Below, piece by piece: positions 16,332 to 24,629 of a stretch of DNA of 64,000 bases; the first letter of the stretch is position 1, and each line of letters opens with the position of its first letter. The notes beneath the pieces were generated by a model. That model made no database searches. It saw nothing but the letters and a program-made list of their open reading frames with translations, and was not told where the DNA came from. Made by a program: the position numbers and the translations under genes. The DNA comes from Pelagibius sp965227505 (GTDB lineage: Bacteria; Pseudomonadota; Alphaproteobacteria; Kiloniellales; Kiloniellaceae): the NCBI RefSeq assembly GCF_965227505.1, contig NZ_OZ245757.1, positions 1,426,001-1,490,000 on the forward strand. Direction: 5' to 3'.

Positions 16332-17179
16332 CAGCCGTAGTGCTCCACCCTGTAGAGCTCCGGATCGCGGAGCACCTCCTCCAGCACGTCGCCCAGGCGC
16401 TCCGCCCAGTCGGCGGCACCGTGGTGGGTGTCGATCAGGTCCTGGCGGACCTCGATCAGCGCATTGGCCAGGCCCCGGCGGTCGCCGTGGACATGCTGGC
16501 TGTAGCCGTGCTCGTCGGCGCCGGAGTACGGCAGGTTGTCCCCGACGGTGAGACCGTCAGCCCGCAGCCGGTCCATCAGCGGCTTGGGCAGACGCGGGTC
16601 CTTGTTCCACAGGATGCCGATCTCCCAGGGCCGCTCCTGGCCCTTCATGACCGGGGTGAAACTGTGCATGGAAATCAGCGCCGGCGCGGTGCCGGCCGTC
16701 ATCATGCGGTCCAGCTGGCGCTCGATCGCCTCATGATAGGGATAGAAGAAGGCCTCCAGGCGGGCTGCGACCGCCGGCGCGTCGAGATCGCGGTTGCCGG
16801 GAACGATGACGCCGTCGCTGATCTCGGGGATCGAGGTGGGGTTGTTCACCTGCCGGTTGGGGTCGACGATCAGGCGGGAAAAGTGGCTAAGGACAGCAGG
16901 CGCCTCCAACCGCTCGGCAAGGCGACGGGTCACCTCGGCGATGCCGATATCCCAGGCGATGTGGCGGGAAAGGCAGGCCTCGTCCAGCCCGAGGGCGTTC
17001 AGCGAACGGGGAATGAAGCGGGTGGCGTGATCGCAGATCAGCAGAACCGGCGTGCGGCCGGAAAGGTTGAAAAGCTCAAAAGGGCGCGGCTCATCCTCGG
17101 CCAGAAGCTGGCCGCCAGCCTCATCCAGGTCTTTGCGGTCGGCGGCGATTTCGGGACTGTCCGTGGCAGCGATCGACAT
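16331..17179 (-). CDS. N-formylglutamate amidohydrolase family protein (copy 1)
   Basis: 282 residues. Family motifs are PVLLICDHATRFIPRSL, SRLIVDPNR, ISMHSFTPVMKGQERPWEIGILWN and a later DEHGYSQHVHGDRRGLANALIEVRQDL. The fold is that of zinc-dependent HutG-type amidohydrolases, which split N-formylglutamate to formate and glutamate. The coupling to a GCS2 ligase instead of Hut genes suggests another gamma-glutamyl or formyl substrate. The start at 17179 (MSIAATDSPE) is where similarity begins. A second paralogue lies at 48137. Confidence 0.85.
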   Translation of the reverse strand: MSIAATDSPEIAADRKDLDEAGGQLLAEDEPRPFELFNLSGRTPVLLICDHATRFIPRSLNALGLDEACLSRHIAWDIGIAEVTRRLAERLEAPAVLSHFSRLIVDPNRQVNNPTSIPEISDGVIVPGNRDLDAPAVAARLEAFFYPYHEAIERQLDRMMTAGTAPALISMHSFTPVMKGQERPWEIGILWNKDPRLPKPLMDRLRADGLTVGDNLPYSGADEHGYSQHVHGDRRGLANALIEVRQDLIDTHHGAADWAERLGDVLEEVLRDPELYRVEHYG

Positions 17180-17305
17180 AAGAGGCCGACTATAGCCGCC
17201 GGGAGGGGGCGAAAAAAAGCCCCCTCTCACGGCCCCTTAGCGGCGCTGGGCCGCGGCCCGCGGGAGCATTGCCAAAGCCCGGATCGGGCCCGATACTCCG
17301 GCCCT

Positions 17306-18328
17306 ATGAGCGGGCAGACCGGGCCGGTCCGGCCAAACACCTTTTTCTGCATCGACGGACACACCTGCGGCAACCCGGTGCGGTTGGTCGCCGGCGGCGG
17401 CCCGGCCCTGGAGGGCGCCAGCATGAGCGCGCGGCGGCAGGACTTTCTCGCCCGCTATGACTGGATCCGCACCGGCCTGATGTTCGAGCCGCGCGGCCAC
17501 GACATGATGTCCGGCGCCATCCTCTATCCCCCGACCCGCGAAGACTGCGACGTCGGCGTGCTCTACATCGAGACCAGCGGCTGCTTGCCGATGTGCGGCC
17601 ATGGCACCATCGGCACGGTGACCTTCGCGGTCGAGCGCGGACTGGTTCAGCCGCGCGAGCCGGGCCGCCTGCTGCTCGATACGCCGGCCGGCCCGGTGGA
17701 AGCGCGCTACAGCCTGCAGGACGGCTATGTCGAGTCCGTCCGCCTCACTAACGTCGGCGCCTACCTGGCCGCCGAGGCGGTCACGGTGGACTGCCCCGGC
17801 CTGGGGCCGCTCACCGTCGACATCGCCTACGGCGGCAACTTCTATGCCATCGTCGAGCCCCAGCCCGGCTACGAGGATCTCGCGCAGTTCGGCGCGGGCG
17901 AGATCCTGCGCCTCTCGCCGCTGCTGAGGACCGCGCTCAACGACGCCGTCGAACTGGTTCACCCCGAGGACCCGACGATCCGCGGCGTCAGCCACATTCT
18001 CTGGACCGGCGCCTCGACCAAGACGGAGGCTGATGCGCGCAACGCGGTCTTCTATGGCGACAAGGCCATCGACCGCAGCCCCTGCGGCACCGGCACCTCG
18101 GCCCGCATGGCCCAGCTGCACGCCAAGGGTCGCCTGAAAACCGGCCAGCGCTTCGTCCACGAGAGCATCATCGGCAGCCTCTTCACCGGGCGCATCGAAG
18201 GGGAAACCAAGGTCGGCAACCATGCCGCCATCGTCCCGTCGATCGAGGGCTGGGCCCGCATGACCGGCCTCAACACCATCACCATCGACGACCGTGACCC
18301 CTACGCCCACGGCTTCCAAGTGGTCTAA
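17306..18328 (+). CDS. 4-Hydroxyproline 2-epimerase / proline racemase family
   Basis: A 340-residue cofactor-independent racemase. Both catalytic cysteines are present: C97 in PMCGHGTIG and C260 in DRSPCGTGTSA. The second Cys excludes trans-3-hydroxy-L-proline dehydratase, which has Thr there. This subfamily usually interconverts trans-4-hydroxy-L-proline and cis-4-hydroxy-D-proline. A DapA-family protein at 27228 could supply a later step of the same pathway. It is divergent from the N-formylglutamate amidohydrolase gene (126-bp gap). Confidence 0.88.
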   Translation: MSGQTGPVRPNTFFCIDGHTCGNPVRLVAGGGPALEGASMSARRQDFLARYDWIRTGLMFEPRGHDMMSGAILYPPTREDCDVGVLYIETSGCLPMCGHGTIGTVTFAVERGLVQPREPGRLLLDTPAGPVEARYSLQDGYVESVRLTNVGAYLAAEAVTVDCPGLGPLTVDIAYGGNFYAIVEPQPGYEDLAQFGAGEILRLSPLLRTALNDAVELVHPEDPTIRGVSHILWTGASTKTEADARNAVFYGDKAIDRSPCGTGTSARMAQLHAKGRLKTGQRFVHESIIGSLFTGRIEGETKVGNHAAIVPSIEGWARMTGLNTITIDDRDPYAHGFQVV

Positions 18329-18349
18329 AGCACCGCCGGTCCATCCTCC

Positions 18350-18508
18350 GGCAAGCGCCCTCCCAACCTGGGCGCCTCCCTGGAGCAGCTGTTCAATCAG
18401 GAATTGGCGCCCAAGGTCGCCGTCTCCCGCCTCAAACGGCAGCACGCCAATTCCGGCGCCGATCTCCTCGCGCGTGAGAATCCCCACAGGGCTGCCCGCA
18501 GCCGATAG
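18350..18508 (+). pseudogene. Decayed C-terminal remnant of a cNMP-binding (Popeye-like) paralogue
   Basis: In the frame through 18365 the DNA encodes LGASLEQLFNQELAPKVAVS, closely matching the last residues of the intact gene at 18629-19294 (LGTSMERLFNQELARKVAVS). The nucleotide match is strongest around CTGTTCAATCAGGAA. The frame closes at TAG 18506-18508. Everything upstream of this tail is missing, replaced by the end of the hydroxyproline epimerase gene. This is a leftover of a tandem duplication or of gene turnover. Confidence 0.75.
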
Positions 18509-18628
18509 ATATAATCATATCGTCTAGACATGGCGGATGGAGTGTTCTGCAGCGCTTCGTCGCAGGGCTTGGGAGAGCCTTTCGGCTGCCGGGATGGCGC
18601 GGCAAAGGGGTTTAAGAAGGGGTGGGGA

Positions 18629-19294
18629 ATGCAGGAATTTGATCTTGCTCTGAATGCGGGGCTGCTGGTCCATGCGGCGGCGCTGCTTCAAGTGCTCGGT
18701 TTTCTGAACCGTGGGCAGTTGACGCTGCGATGTCTCGTTCTGGCAGGGAACCTGCTCTACATTCCCTACTACTACTTTCATCCGGAAGACCCGTTGTTGG
18801 GTGCGATCTTCTGGTCTTCCGTGCTCGCGCTGGCCGGCCTGATCGGCATCCTGCGCCTGCTTCACGACCGCCATCAGCGCCCCGGCGACCGGACCGGCGA
18901 ATCGTTTCTCAACATCCGCAAGGTGCTGACTCCCGGCGAGTTCCGGCGCCTGATGCAGATGGCGGAGTGGCACACGGCCGAGCAGACCGTAGAACTCACC
19001 CGCGAAGGCGAAGCCGTCCCCAGCCTCTACTTCGTGACCAGCGGCCAGGTCGAAATCGAAAAGGACGGCGCTAGCTTTGCCTCCGGCCCCGGCGTTTTCA
19101 TCGGCGAAATCTCCTTCCTGCTCGGCGGCGCTGCGACAGCCTCCGTGCGGGCGGCGGCAGGAACCGAATACATCGCCTGGCCGCGCGAGACCCTGCGCAA
19201 GGCGATCGAGCGCACGCCGGCGCTCGGCACCTCCATGGAACGGCTGTTCAATCAGGAACTGGCCCGGAAGGTCGCGGTCTCCTGGAGCCGGTAG
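18629..19294 (+). CDS. Membrane protein with C-terminal cyclic-nucleotide-binding domain (Popeye-like)
   Basis: 221 residues. The N-terminal part (about 1-80) has three hydrophobic segments: ALNAGLLVHAAALLQVLGFL, LVLAGNLLYIPYYYF and AIFWSSVLALAGLIGILRLL. From about 110 a cNMP-binding beta-barrel follows, with VELTREGEAVPSLYFVTSGQVEI and FIGEISFLLGGAATASVRA in the phosphate-binding-cassette position. The architecture resembles eukaryotic Popeye proteins and related bacterial proteins. No effector domain is present, so signalling output is unknown. The start at 18629 follows a purine-rich GAAGGGG. Confidence 0.8.
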   Translation: MQEFDLALNAGLLVHAAALLQVLGFLNRGQLTLRCLVLAGNLLYIPYYYFHPEDPLLGAIFWSSVLALAGLIGILRLLHDRHQRPGDRTGESFLNIRKVLTPGEFRRLMQMAEWHTAEQTVELTREGEAVPSLYFVTSGQVEIEKDGASFASGPGVFIGEISFLLGGAATASVRAAAGTEYIAWPRETLRKAIERTPALGTSMERLFNQELARKVAVSWSR

Positions 19295-19324
19295 GAAGAA
19301 CCCGCAGAACCGGCATCAAACAGC

Positions 19325-19345
19325 CAGGCAATCAGGCAATCAGGC
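19325..19345. repeat. Short tandem repeat CAGGCAAT x2 plus partial
   Basis: Perfect 8-bp units at 19325 and 19333 with a partial third, in the convergent gap between the Popeye-like gene and the GntR regulator gene. Confidence 0.5.
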
Positions 19346-19454
19346 TGCCGCGACAGTGCCCTCTTGCCTGACCGTTTCCGCCGCAAAAGCGCTGCAGCGG
19401 GGCTCCGCCTGCGCCCGTCCATTTCCGTTGTTTTCTTCGGCCAGACGGACAAAG

Positions 19455-20117
19455 TCAGGCGCTTTGCGCCTCCCGACGCTCCAGGGAGGCCAGCAGATCG
19501 GCGAAACGCTCGCCCTGCACGGTCACGTGGGCGCGCATGGCCTCCGCCGCGGCCTCGGCATCGCCGGCCTCGATGGCCGCGATGATGGCCTCGTGCTCGG
19601 CAAAGGAGGCGCGCACACGGTCGCGCGCGCGAAGCTGCAGGCGGCGATAGGCCTTCAGGCGCTTCTGCAGGGCGCTGGCCTGTTCGACCAGGAATTCGTT
19701 GCGGCTCGCGTCGCGGACCGCTTCGTGAAAGACCTCGTTTTCATAGTAGTAGCCGTCGCAGTCGCCGCGCTCCGCCGCCGCCTCGCAGCCGGCGTGGGCA
19801 CGACGCAGGCCCGCCAGATCCTCCGGCGTCGCGCGGCGGGCGGCCAGACGCGCGCACATCGCCTCCAGTTCCGCCATCACGTCGAACATCTCCATGAGCC
19901 GCCGCGGGCCGAGTTCGGCCACGAAGGTGCCGCGCCGCGGGCGCTGCTCGATCAGCCCGGCAGCCGACAGCTGGAACAGGGCTTCGCGGATCGGCGTGCG
20001 GGAAACACCGAAGCGCTCGGCCAGCAACAGTTCCTCCAACCGGTCTCCCGGCCTCAGCACGCCGGTCAGGATTTCTTCCTCAAGAACATCCCGCAGCCGT
20101 TCGGCCCGCTTTTCCAT
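19455..20117 (-). CDS. matR: GntR family regulator, FCD type, probable malonate regulator
   Basis: 220 residues. The N-terminal winged helix is RLRDVLEEEILTGVLRPGDRLEELLLAERFGVSRTPIREAL; the C-terminal FCD ligand-binding helices follow, with FHEAVRDASRN and HEAIIAAIEAGDAEAAAEAMRAH. The ATG at 20117 has GGAAGGG 6 bp upstream and is preferred over longer starts. It is divergent from the TRAP transporter and malonyl-CoA genes; in Rhizobium the FCD-type GntR protein MatR likewise controls matAB. The effector is probably malonate (inference). Confidence 0.87.
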   Translation of the reverse strand: MEKRAERLRDVLEEEILTGVLRPGDRLEELLLAERFGVSRTPIREALFQLSAAGLIEQRPRRGTFVAELGPRRLMEMFDVMAELEAMCARLAARRATPEDLAGLRRAHAGCEAAAERGDCDGYYYENEVFHEAVRDASRNEFLVEQASALQKRLKAYRRLQLRARDRVRASFAEHEAIIAAIEAGDAEAAAEAMRAHVTVQGERFADLLASLERREAQSA

Positions 20118-20182
20118 CGCAAACCCTTCCGATTCGGACATGGATACAATAATGCAATTCAATAAATACCGCAATTGCCATC

Positions 20183-20192
20183 ATGTATACAT
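20183..20192. promoter_or_regulatory. Operator candidate ATGTATACAT for the malonate regulator
   Basis: A perfect 10-bp palindrome with the TGTATACA core typical of FCD-type GntR operators. It lies 66 bp upstream of the regulator and 119 bp upstream of dctP. A half-like TTGTATCC is read on the minus strand near 20142-20149. The whole 20118-20310 gap is AT-rich compared with its flanks. Confidence 0.65.
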
Positions 20193-20310
20193 AACGATTG
20201 ACCGTGCACTCATGTGGTGATATCCCAGTGTCCGATGAAGACCGCTCCGGTCCTTCAACGCCGAACCAAGCGGGCCAAGGGCTCGAAACAAGAAACCCGG
20301 GAGGAACCCC

Positions 20311-21300
20311 ATGCTGAAATCCACGTCCCTCGCCGCCGCGGCGGCGATCGTCACGGCTGTTTCCTTCGGCGCCGTGCAGGCGGCCGAACTGAAGCTCAGC
20401 CATCAGTGGTCGACCAGCGACGTGCGCCACAAGGTGGCGGAGATCGTCGCCAACGAAGTCGCCGCCGCCAACGTCGACCTGGAGATCAAGATCTATCCCT
20501 CCAAGTCGCTGTTCAAACCGCGCGAACAGTACAACCCGCTGACCCGCGGCCGGCTCGACATGGTGGTGCTGCCGCTGTCCTATGCCGGCGGCCAGCAGCC
20601 GGCCTACAACCTGACCCTGATGCCGGGCTTGGTGAAGAACCACGATCACTGGGCGCGCCTTGTCGAATCGCCCTTCATGAACAAGCTCGAAGAGATCATG
20701 GCCGGCGACGACGTGATGGTGCTGGTCCACGGCTATCTGGCCGGCGGCTTCGGCGGCAAGGACCGCTGCATCACCGGACCCGACGACGTGAAAGGCCTGC
20801 AGACCCGTGCCGCGGGCAAGGCCTTCGAGCAGATGCTGGCCGCCGCCGGGGCCTCGATCACTTCGATGCCGTCCTCGGAGATCTACTCCGCCATGCAGAC
20901 CGGCGTTCTGGAGGCCGCCAACACCTCGTCTTCCAGTTTCGTCTCCTTCCGGCTCTATGAGCAGCTCAAGTGCTACACGCCGGCCGGCGACGTTGCGCTG
21001 TGGTTCATGTACCAGCCGCTGCTGATGAACAAGACCACCTTCGAGAGCCTCAGCCCCGAGCAGCAGGCCGCCCTGAAGGCGGGCGCTGAGAAGGCCCAGG
21101 CCTACTATCTGGATGAAGCCAAGAAGGCCGACGCGGCCTCGGTCGAGGCCTTCAAGAAGGCCGGTGTCGAGATCGCCTCCATGAGCAACGAGGACTTCAC
21201 GGCCTGGCGCGAAATCGCCAAGACGTCTTCCTACAAGGCCTTCGTCGAGCAGACGCCCGGCGGTCAGGAGCTCTTGGACCTGGCCCTCTCGGTCGAGTAG
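20311..21300 (+). CDS. dctP: TRAP transporter solute-binding protein (probable malonate)
   Basis: A 329-residue periplasmic protein. The signal peptide ends near VQAAEL; LKLSHQWSTSD opens the mature domain. The DctP family core is visible, with TRGRLDMVVLPLSYAGGQ, GLQTRAAGKAFEQML and SAMQTGVLEAA. It delivers an organic acid to the DctQM membrane pair. The linkage to malonyl-CoA synthetase and decarboxylase points to malonate. The ribosome binding site GGGAGGA precedes the ATG. The FCD regulator is divergent upstream. Confidence 0.92.
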   Translation: MLKSTSLAAAAAIVTAVSFGAVQAAELKLSHQWSTSDVRHKVAEIVANEVAAANVDLEIKIYPSKSLFKPREQYNPLTRGRLDMVVLPLSYAGGQQPAYNLTLMPGLVKNHDHWARLVESPFMNKLEEIMAGDDVMVLVHGYLAGGFGGKDRCITGPDDVKGLQTRAAGKAFEQMLAAAGASITSMPSSEIYSAMQTGVLEAANTSSSSFVSFRLYEQLKCYTPAGDVALWFMYQPLLMNKTTFESLSPEQQAALKAGAEKAQAYYLDEAKKADAASVEAFKKAGVEIASMSNEDFTAWREIAKTSSYKAFVEQTPGGQELLDLALSVE

Positions 21301-21310
21301 ACGGACTCTC

Positions 21311-21348
21311 GGGAAGCCGGCGCCGCGGCTGAGCGCCGCCGGCTTCCC
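21311..21348 (+). terminator. Intercistronic hairpin after dctP (mRNA stabiliser or partial terminator)
   Basis: Perfect 12-bp arms GGGAAGCCGGCG (21311-21322) and CGCCGGCTTCCC (21337-21348), no T-tract. Its place between binding-protein and membrane-subunit genes fits the common device that raises binding-protein mRNA over the rest of the operon. Confidence 0.65.
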
Positions 21349-21391
21349 CTCCCGTGACCCCAATGCCGCAAAGCCCCGCCGGAGCGATGCC

Positions 21392-21991
21392 ATGACAGAG
21401 CACGCAAGGGAGCGCGCCGCAGCGCGCGAAAGCGCCTTTGCCCGGTCTTTCTTCGGCACGGTGGGGCTGCTCTCCACCCTCTGCGGCATCGCCGCCGCCA
21501 GCATGATCTTTGCCTCGGTCCTCATCACCTGCCAGATGATCTGGATGCGCTTCGTCATGAACGCCTCGACCATCTGGCAGACGGAGATGGTGGTCTATCT
21601 GATGATCGCCGCCACCATGATCGGCCTGCCCTATGTGCAGCGCCTGCGAGGGCATGTGAACGTCGACCTTTTGCCGATGCTCCTCCCGCCGCCGGCCCGC
21701 CGCGCGCTGACCGCAGCCACGCTCTGTCTGACCATCGCGGTGGCCGGCGTCGTCGCCTTCTATGGCTTCGAACTCTTCCATCTGGCCTTCGAGCGCAACT
21801 GGAAGTCCGACACCGTCTGGGGCGTCTCGCTCTGGATCCCCTACATCGCCATCCCGCTCGGCTTCGGCCTGTTCGTGTTGCAGCTGAGCGCCGATCTCAT
21901 TGCGTTGATCACCGGCCGGGGGGATGCCGGCGCGCCGCCCGCACCGGGGAACGTCGCACCGGGGAACCTCTCACCGGGGGACAAGGACTGA
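21392..21991 (+). CDS. dctQ: TRAP transporter small membrane subunit
   Basis: A 199-residue inner membrane protein with four hydrophobic segments (about 28-52, 67-87, 107-129 and 148-170) and the DctQ-like MVVYLMIAATMIGLPYVQRLRGHVNVDLLP. It bridges the binding protein and the DctM channel. The C-terminal tail carries a 15-bp tandem repeat encoding APGNV/APGNL/SPGDK. The stop overlaps the dctM start by one base. Confidence 0.9.
   Translation: MTEHARERAAARESAFARSFFGTVGLLSTLCGIAAASMIFASVLITCQMIWMRFVMNASTIWQTEMVVYLMIAATMIGLPYVQRLRGHVNVDLLPMLLPPPARRALTAATLCLTIAVAGVVAFYGFELFHLAFERNWKSDTVWGVSLWIPYIAIPLGFGLFVLQLSADLIALITGRGDAGAPPAPGNVAPGNLSPGDKD
21941..21985. repeat. In-frame 15-bp tandem repeat in the dctQ tail
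   Basis: Three units at 21941, 21956 and 21971 share CACCGGGGRAC. They encode a five-residue repeat of the APGN type in the cytoplasmic tail and keep the reading frame. Confidence 0.7.
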
Positions 21992-23316
21992 TGGACGACC
22001 CCCTCGTTCTCGGTGCCCTGGTCGCCGTCTTCACGATCCTGGTGCTGTTCTCCGGCGTCTCCGTCGCCGCGGGCCTGCTGATCGTCTCGGCCGGTTTCCT
22101 CATCGTCTTCGACGGCTTCGGCTCCATGGAGCTGCTGCCGGAGATCTTCTTCGGCAAGCTGGACAACTTCGCCCTCCTGTCGATCCCCATGTTCATCATC
22201 ATGGGCGCGGCGATTTCCTCCACCCGGGCCGGGGCCGACCTCTACGAGGCGCTGGAGCGCTGGCTGACCCGCGTGCCCGGCGGACTGGTGGTCTCCAACC
22301 TGGGGGCCTGCGCCCTCTTCGCCGCCATGTCCGGCTCCTCGCCCGCGACCTGTGCGGCCATCGGCAAGATGGGCATCCCGGAGATGCGCAAGCGCGGCTA
22401 TCCCGACGGCGTCGCCGCGGGATCCATCGCCGCCGGCGGCACGCTGGGCATTCTGATCCCGCCCTCGGTCACCATGATCGTCTACGGCATTTCCACCGAG
22501 ACCTCCATCGGGCGGCTGTTTCTCGCCGGGGTGATCCCGGGCCTGCTGCTGGTGCTGCTGTTCATGGCCTGGTCGATCTTCGACACCTGGCGCCAGGGCG
22601 GCGGCGAGGTTGCCCTTGGCCGTCTGCGCTACAGCTGGGTCGAGAAGCTGGAGATCCTGCCGCGGGTCCTGCCCTTCATCGCCATTATCCTGGGCGTGCT
22701 CTACGCACTCTATGGCGGCGTCGCCACCCCGTCGGAAACGGCCGCCGTCGGCGCCCTGCTCTGCGTCATCGTCGCGGTCATCATCTATAAGCTCTTCGCG
22801 CCGCGCTCGCTCTGGGCGGTTCTCAGGGACTCGACCCGCGAGAGCGTGATGATTCTCTTCATCATCGGCGCGGCGGGCGTGTTCTCCTATATGCTCTCCA
22901 GCCTCTTCGTCACCCAGGCCATCGCCGAGTGGATTGCCGGCCTCGACGTCAACCGCTGGACCCTGATGATCGCCATCAACATCTTCCTCCTGGTGGCAGG
23001 CTTCTTCCTGCCGCCGGTGGCGGTCATTCTGATGTCGGCGCCGATCCTGCTGCCCATCGTCGTCTCCGCCGGGTTCGACCCCTACTGGTTCGCGGTGATT
23101 CTGACCATCAACATGGAAATCGGCCTGATTACCCCGCCGGTCGGCCTCAACCTCTATGTCATCAACGGCATAGCGCCGGATATCTCGCTGAAAACCATCC
23201 TCAAGGGCTCCTTACCCTTTGTTGCCTGCATGGTTCTCGCCATTGTCATCCTCTCGGTCTTCCCGGGTCTGGTAACCTGGTTGCCGGATATCGTGATGGG
23301 ACCGGTGGTGAAATGA
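21991..23316 (+). CDS. dctM: TRAP transporter large membrane subunit
   Basis: A 441-residue inner membrane protein with about 12 hydrophobic segments. The family segments FAAMSGSSPATCAAIGKMGIPEMRKRGY, GTLGILIPPSVTMIVYG and EIGLITPPVGLNLYVINGIAPDI are clear. It is the sodium-coupled channel of the TRAP system. Start and stop overlap dctQ and the malonyl-CoA decarboxylase gene, so the membrane subunits and the catabolic enzyme are translated as a coupled set. Confidence 0.94.
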   Translation: MDDPLVLGALVAVFTILVLFSGVSVAAGLLIVSAGFLIVFDGFGSMELLPEIFFGKLDNFALLSIPMFIIMGAAISSTRAGADLYEALERWLTRVPGGLVVSNLGACALFAAMSGSSPATCAAIGKMGIPEMRKRGYPDGVAAGSIAAGGTLGILIPPSVTMIVYGISTETSIGRLFLAGVIPGLLLVLLFMAWSIFDTWRQGGGEVALGRLRYSWVEKLEILPRVLPFIAIILGVLYALYGGVATPSETAAVGALLCVIVAVIIYKLFAPRSLWAVLRDSTRESVMILFIIGAAGVFSYMLSSLFVTQAIAEWIAGLDVNRWTLMIAINIFLLVAGFFLPPVAVILMSAPILLPIVVSAGFDPYWFAVILTINMEIGLITPPVGLNLYVINGIAPDISLKTILKGSLPFVACMVLAIVILSVFPGLVTWLPDIVMGPVVK

Positions 23317-24629
23317 TCAGCAGCAGCATTTTCAACGACCTTGTAGCGCGGATTGCCGAGGCGGGACGGAGCCTGGCCCTGGGAACGCAGGCCACCGCCG
23401 GGGACCCCCTGGCGCTCTGCGAGAACCTGCTGAGCGGCAAGGGTGAGGCGACGGGGCTGGCCATTGCAGAGCAGGTCTTCGATGCCTACGGCGGGCTGGA
23501 CCCGGAGGGCCGGCGCACCTTCTTCCGTCAGATCTCAGAGCGGTTCAGCGTCGACGACGCGGCCCTCGAAAAGGCGGTCGAGGTCTGGCGCGCGGAAGGC
23601 AGCAGTGCCGCCCGGGCCCTGCACTTCGCGTCCGAGCCGCGCAGCCAGGAGCTGATCCGCCGCCTGAACCGCGCGCCCGGCGGCACCAAGGCGCTGGTGG
23701 GAATGCGCGCCGACCTGCTCGATGCAGTGAGGGAGGATGAGACCCTGCAGCCGCTCGACATCGACTTCCAGCATCTGCTGGCCTCCTGGTTCAACCGGGG
23801 CTTCCTGGAACTGCGGCGCATCGACTGGTCGACGCCGGCCGCAATCCTGGAAAAGATCATCGCTTACGAAGCCGTGCACGAAATCGCCGGCTGGGAGGAT
23901 CTGCGACGCCGGGTCGCCGCGCCGGACCGGCGCCTCTACGGGTTTTTCCATCCGGCCCTTGTCGACGACCCCCTGATCTTCGTCGAGGTGGCCCTGACGG
24001 CGGCGGTTCCCGACGCCATCCAGCCGATCCTGACCGAAGACCGTGAACCGCTGGAACCCAACAAAGCGACCACGGCGACCTTCTACTCCATCTCCAACTG
24101 CCAGAAGGGGCTGCGCAACATCTCCTTCGGCAACTTCCTGATCAAGCAGGTGGTGGAGGAACTGCGGCGGGAGTTCGACGGCCTGACCACTTTTGCCACC
24201 CTCTCGCCGGTGCCGGGCCTGCGGCGCTGGGCGGAGCAGGAAACAGAGACCGAAGACGGCCTGCTGGCCAACGAGCAGCGCGATCTGGTGGCCAAGCTGA
24301 ACGGAGACGATCCGGAGATCGCCGACGACGAGGTGCTGTCGCTGGCCGCCGTTTACCTGCTCCACGCAAAGGGCCGGCGCGGCGGCGCCCTCGACCCGGT
24401 GGCGCGCTTTCATCTGGGCAACGGCGCCCGGCTGGAACGCATCAACGTCGCCGCCGACCTCAGCGGGCGCGGGCGCGCCAACGCCTGGGGCATGATGGTG
24501 AACTACCTCTACGACCTGAAGAGCATCGAAAAGAATCACGAGGCCTATGCCAACGACGGCAGCATCGCCGCGTCGACGGCGGTCCAACGCCTGGCCAAGA
24601 GCAGAAAGCGGAGCAGTGCTCATGTATGA
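23313..24629 (+). CDS. matA: Malonyl-CoA decarboxylase
   Basis: A 438-residue GNAT-fold decarboxylase converting malonyl-CoA to acetyl-CoA and CO2. An N-terminal helical domain (about 1-110) is followed by the catalytic domain with CFSHP-like GFFHPALVDDPLIFVEVAL, FYSISNCQKGLRNISFGNFLIKQVV, and a late RFHLGNGARLERINVAADLSGRG with the usual NAWGMMVNYLYDL. The ATG overlaps the dctM stop as ATGA. An 8-bp overlap joins it to matB. Confidence 0.95.
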   Translation: MISSSIFNDLVARIAEAGRSLALGTQATAGDPLALCENLLSGKGEATGLAIAEQVFDAYGGLDPEGRRTFFRQISERFSVDDAALEKAVEVWRAEGSSAARALHFASEPRSQELIRRLNRAPGGTKALVGMRADLLDAVREDETLQPLDIDFQHLLASWFNRGFLELRRIDWSTPAAILEKIIAYEAVHEIAGWEDLRRRVAAPDRRLYGFFHPALVDDPLIFVEVALTAAVPDAIQPILTEDREPLEPNKATTATFYSISNCQKGLRNISFGNFLIKQVVEELRREFDGLTTFATLSPVPGLRRWAEQETETEDGLLANEQRDLVAKLNGDDPEIADDEVLSLAAVYLLHAKGRRGGALDPVARFHLGNGARLERINVAADLSGRGRANAWGMMVNYLYDLKSIEKNHEAYANDGSIAASTAVQRLAKSRKRSSAHV

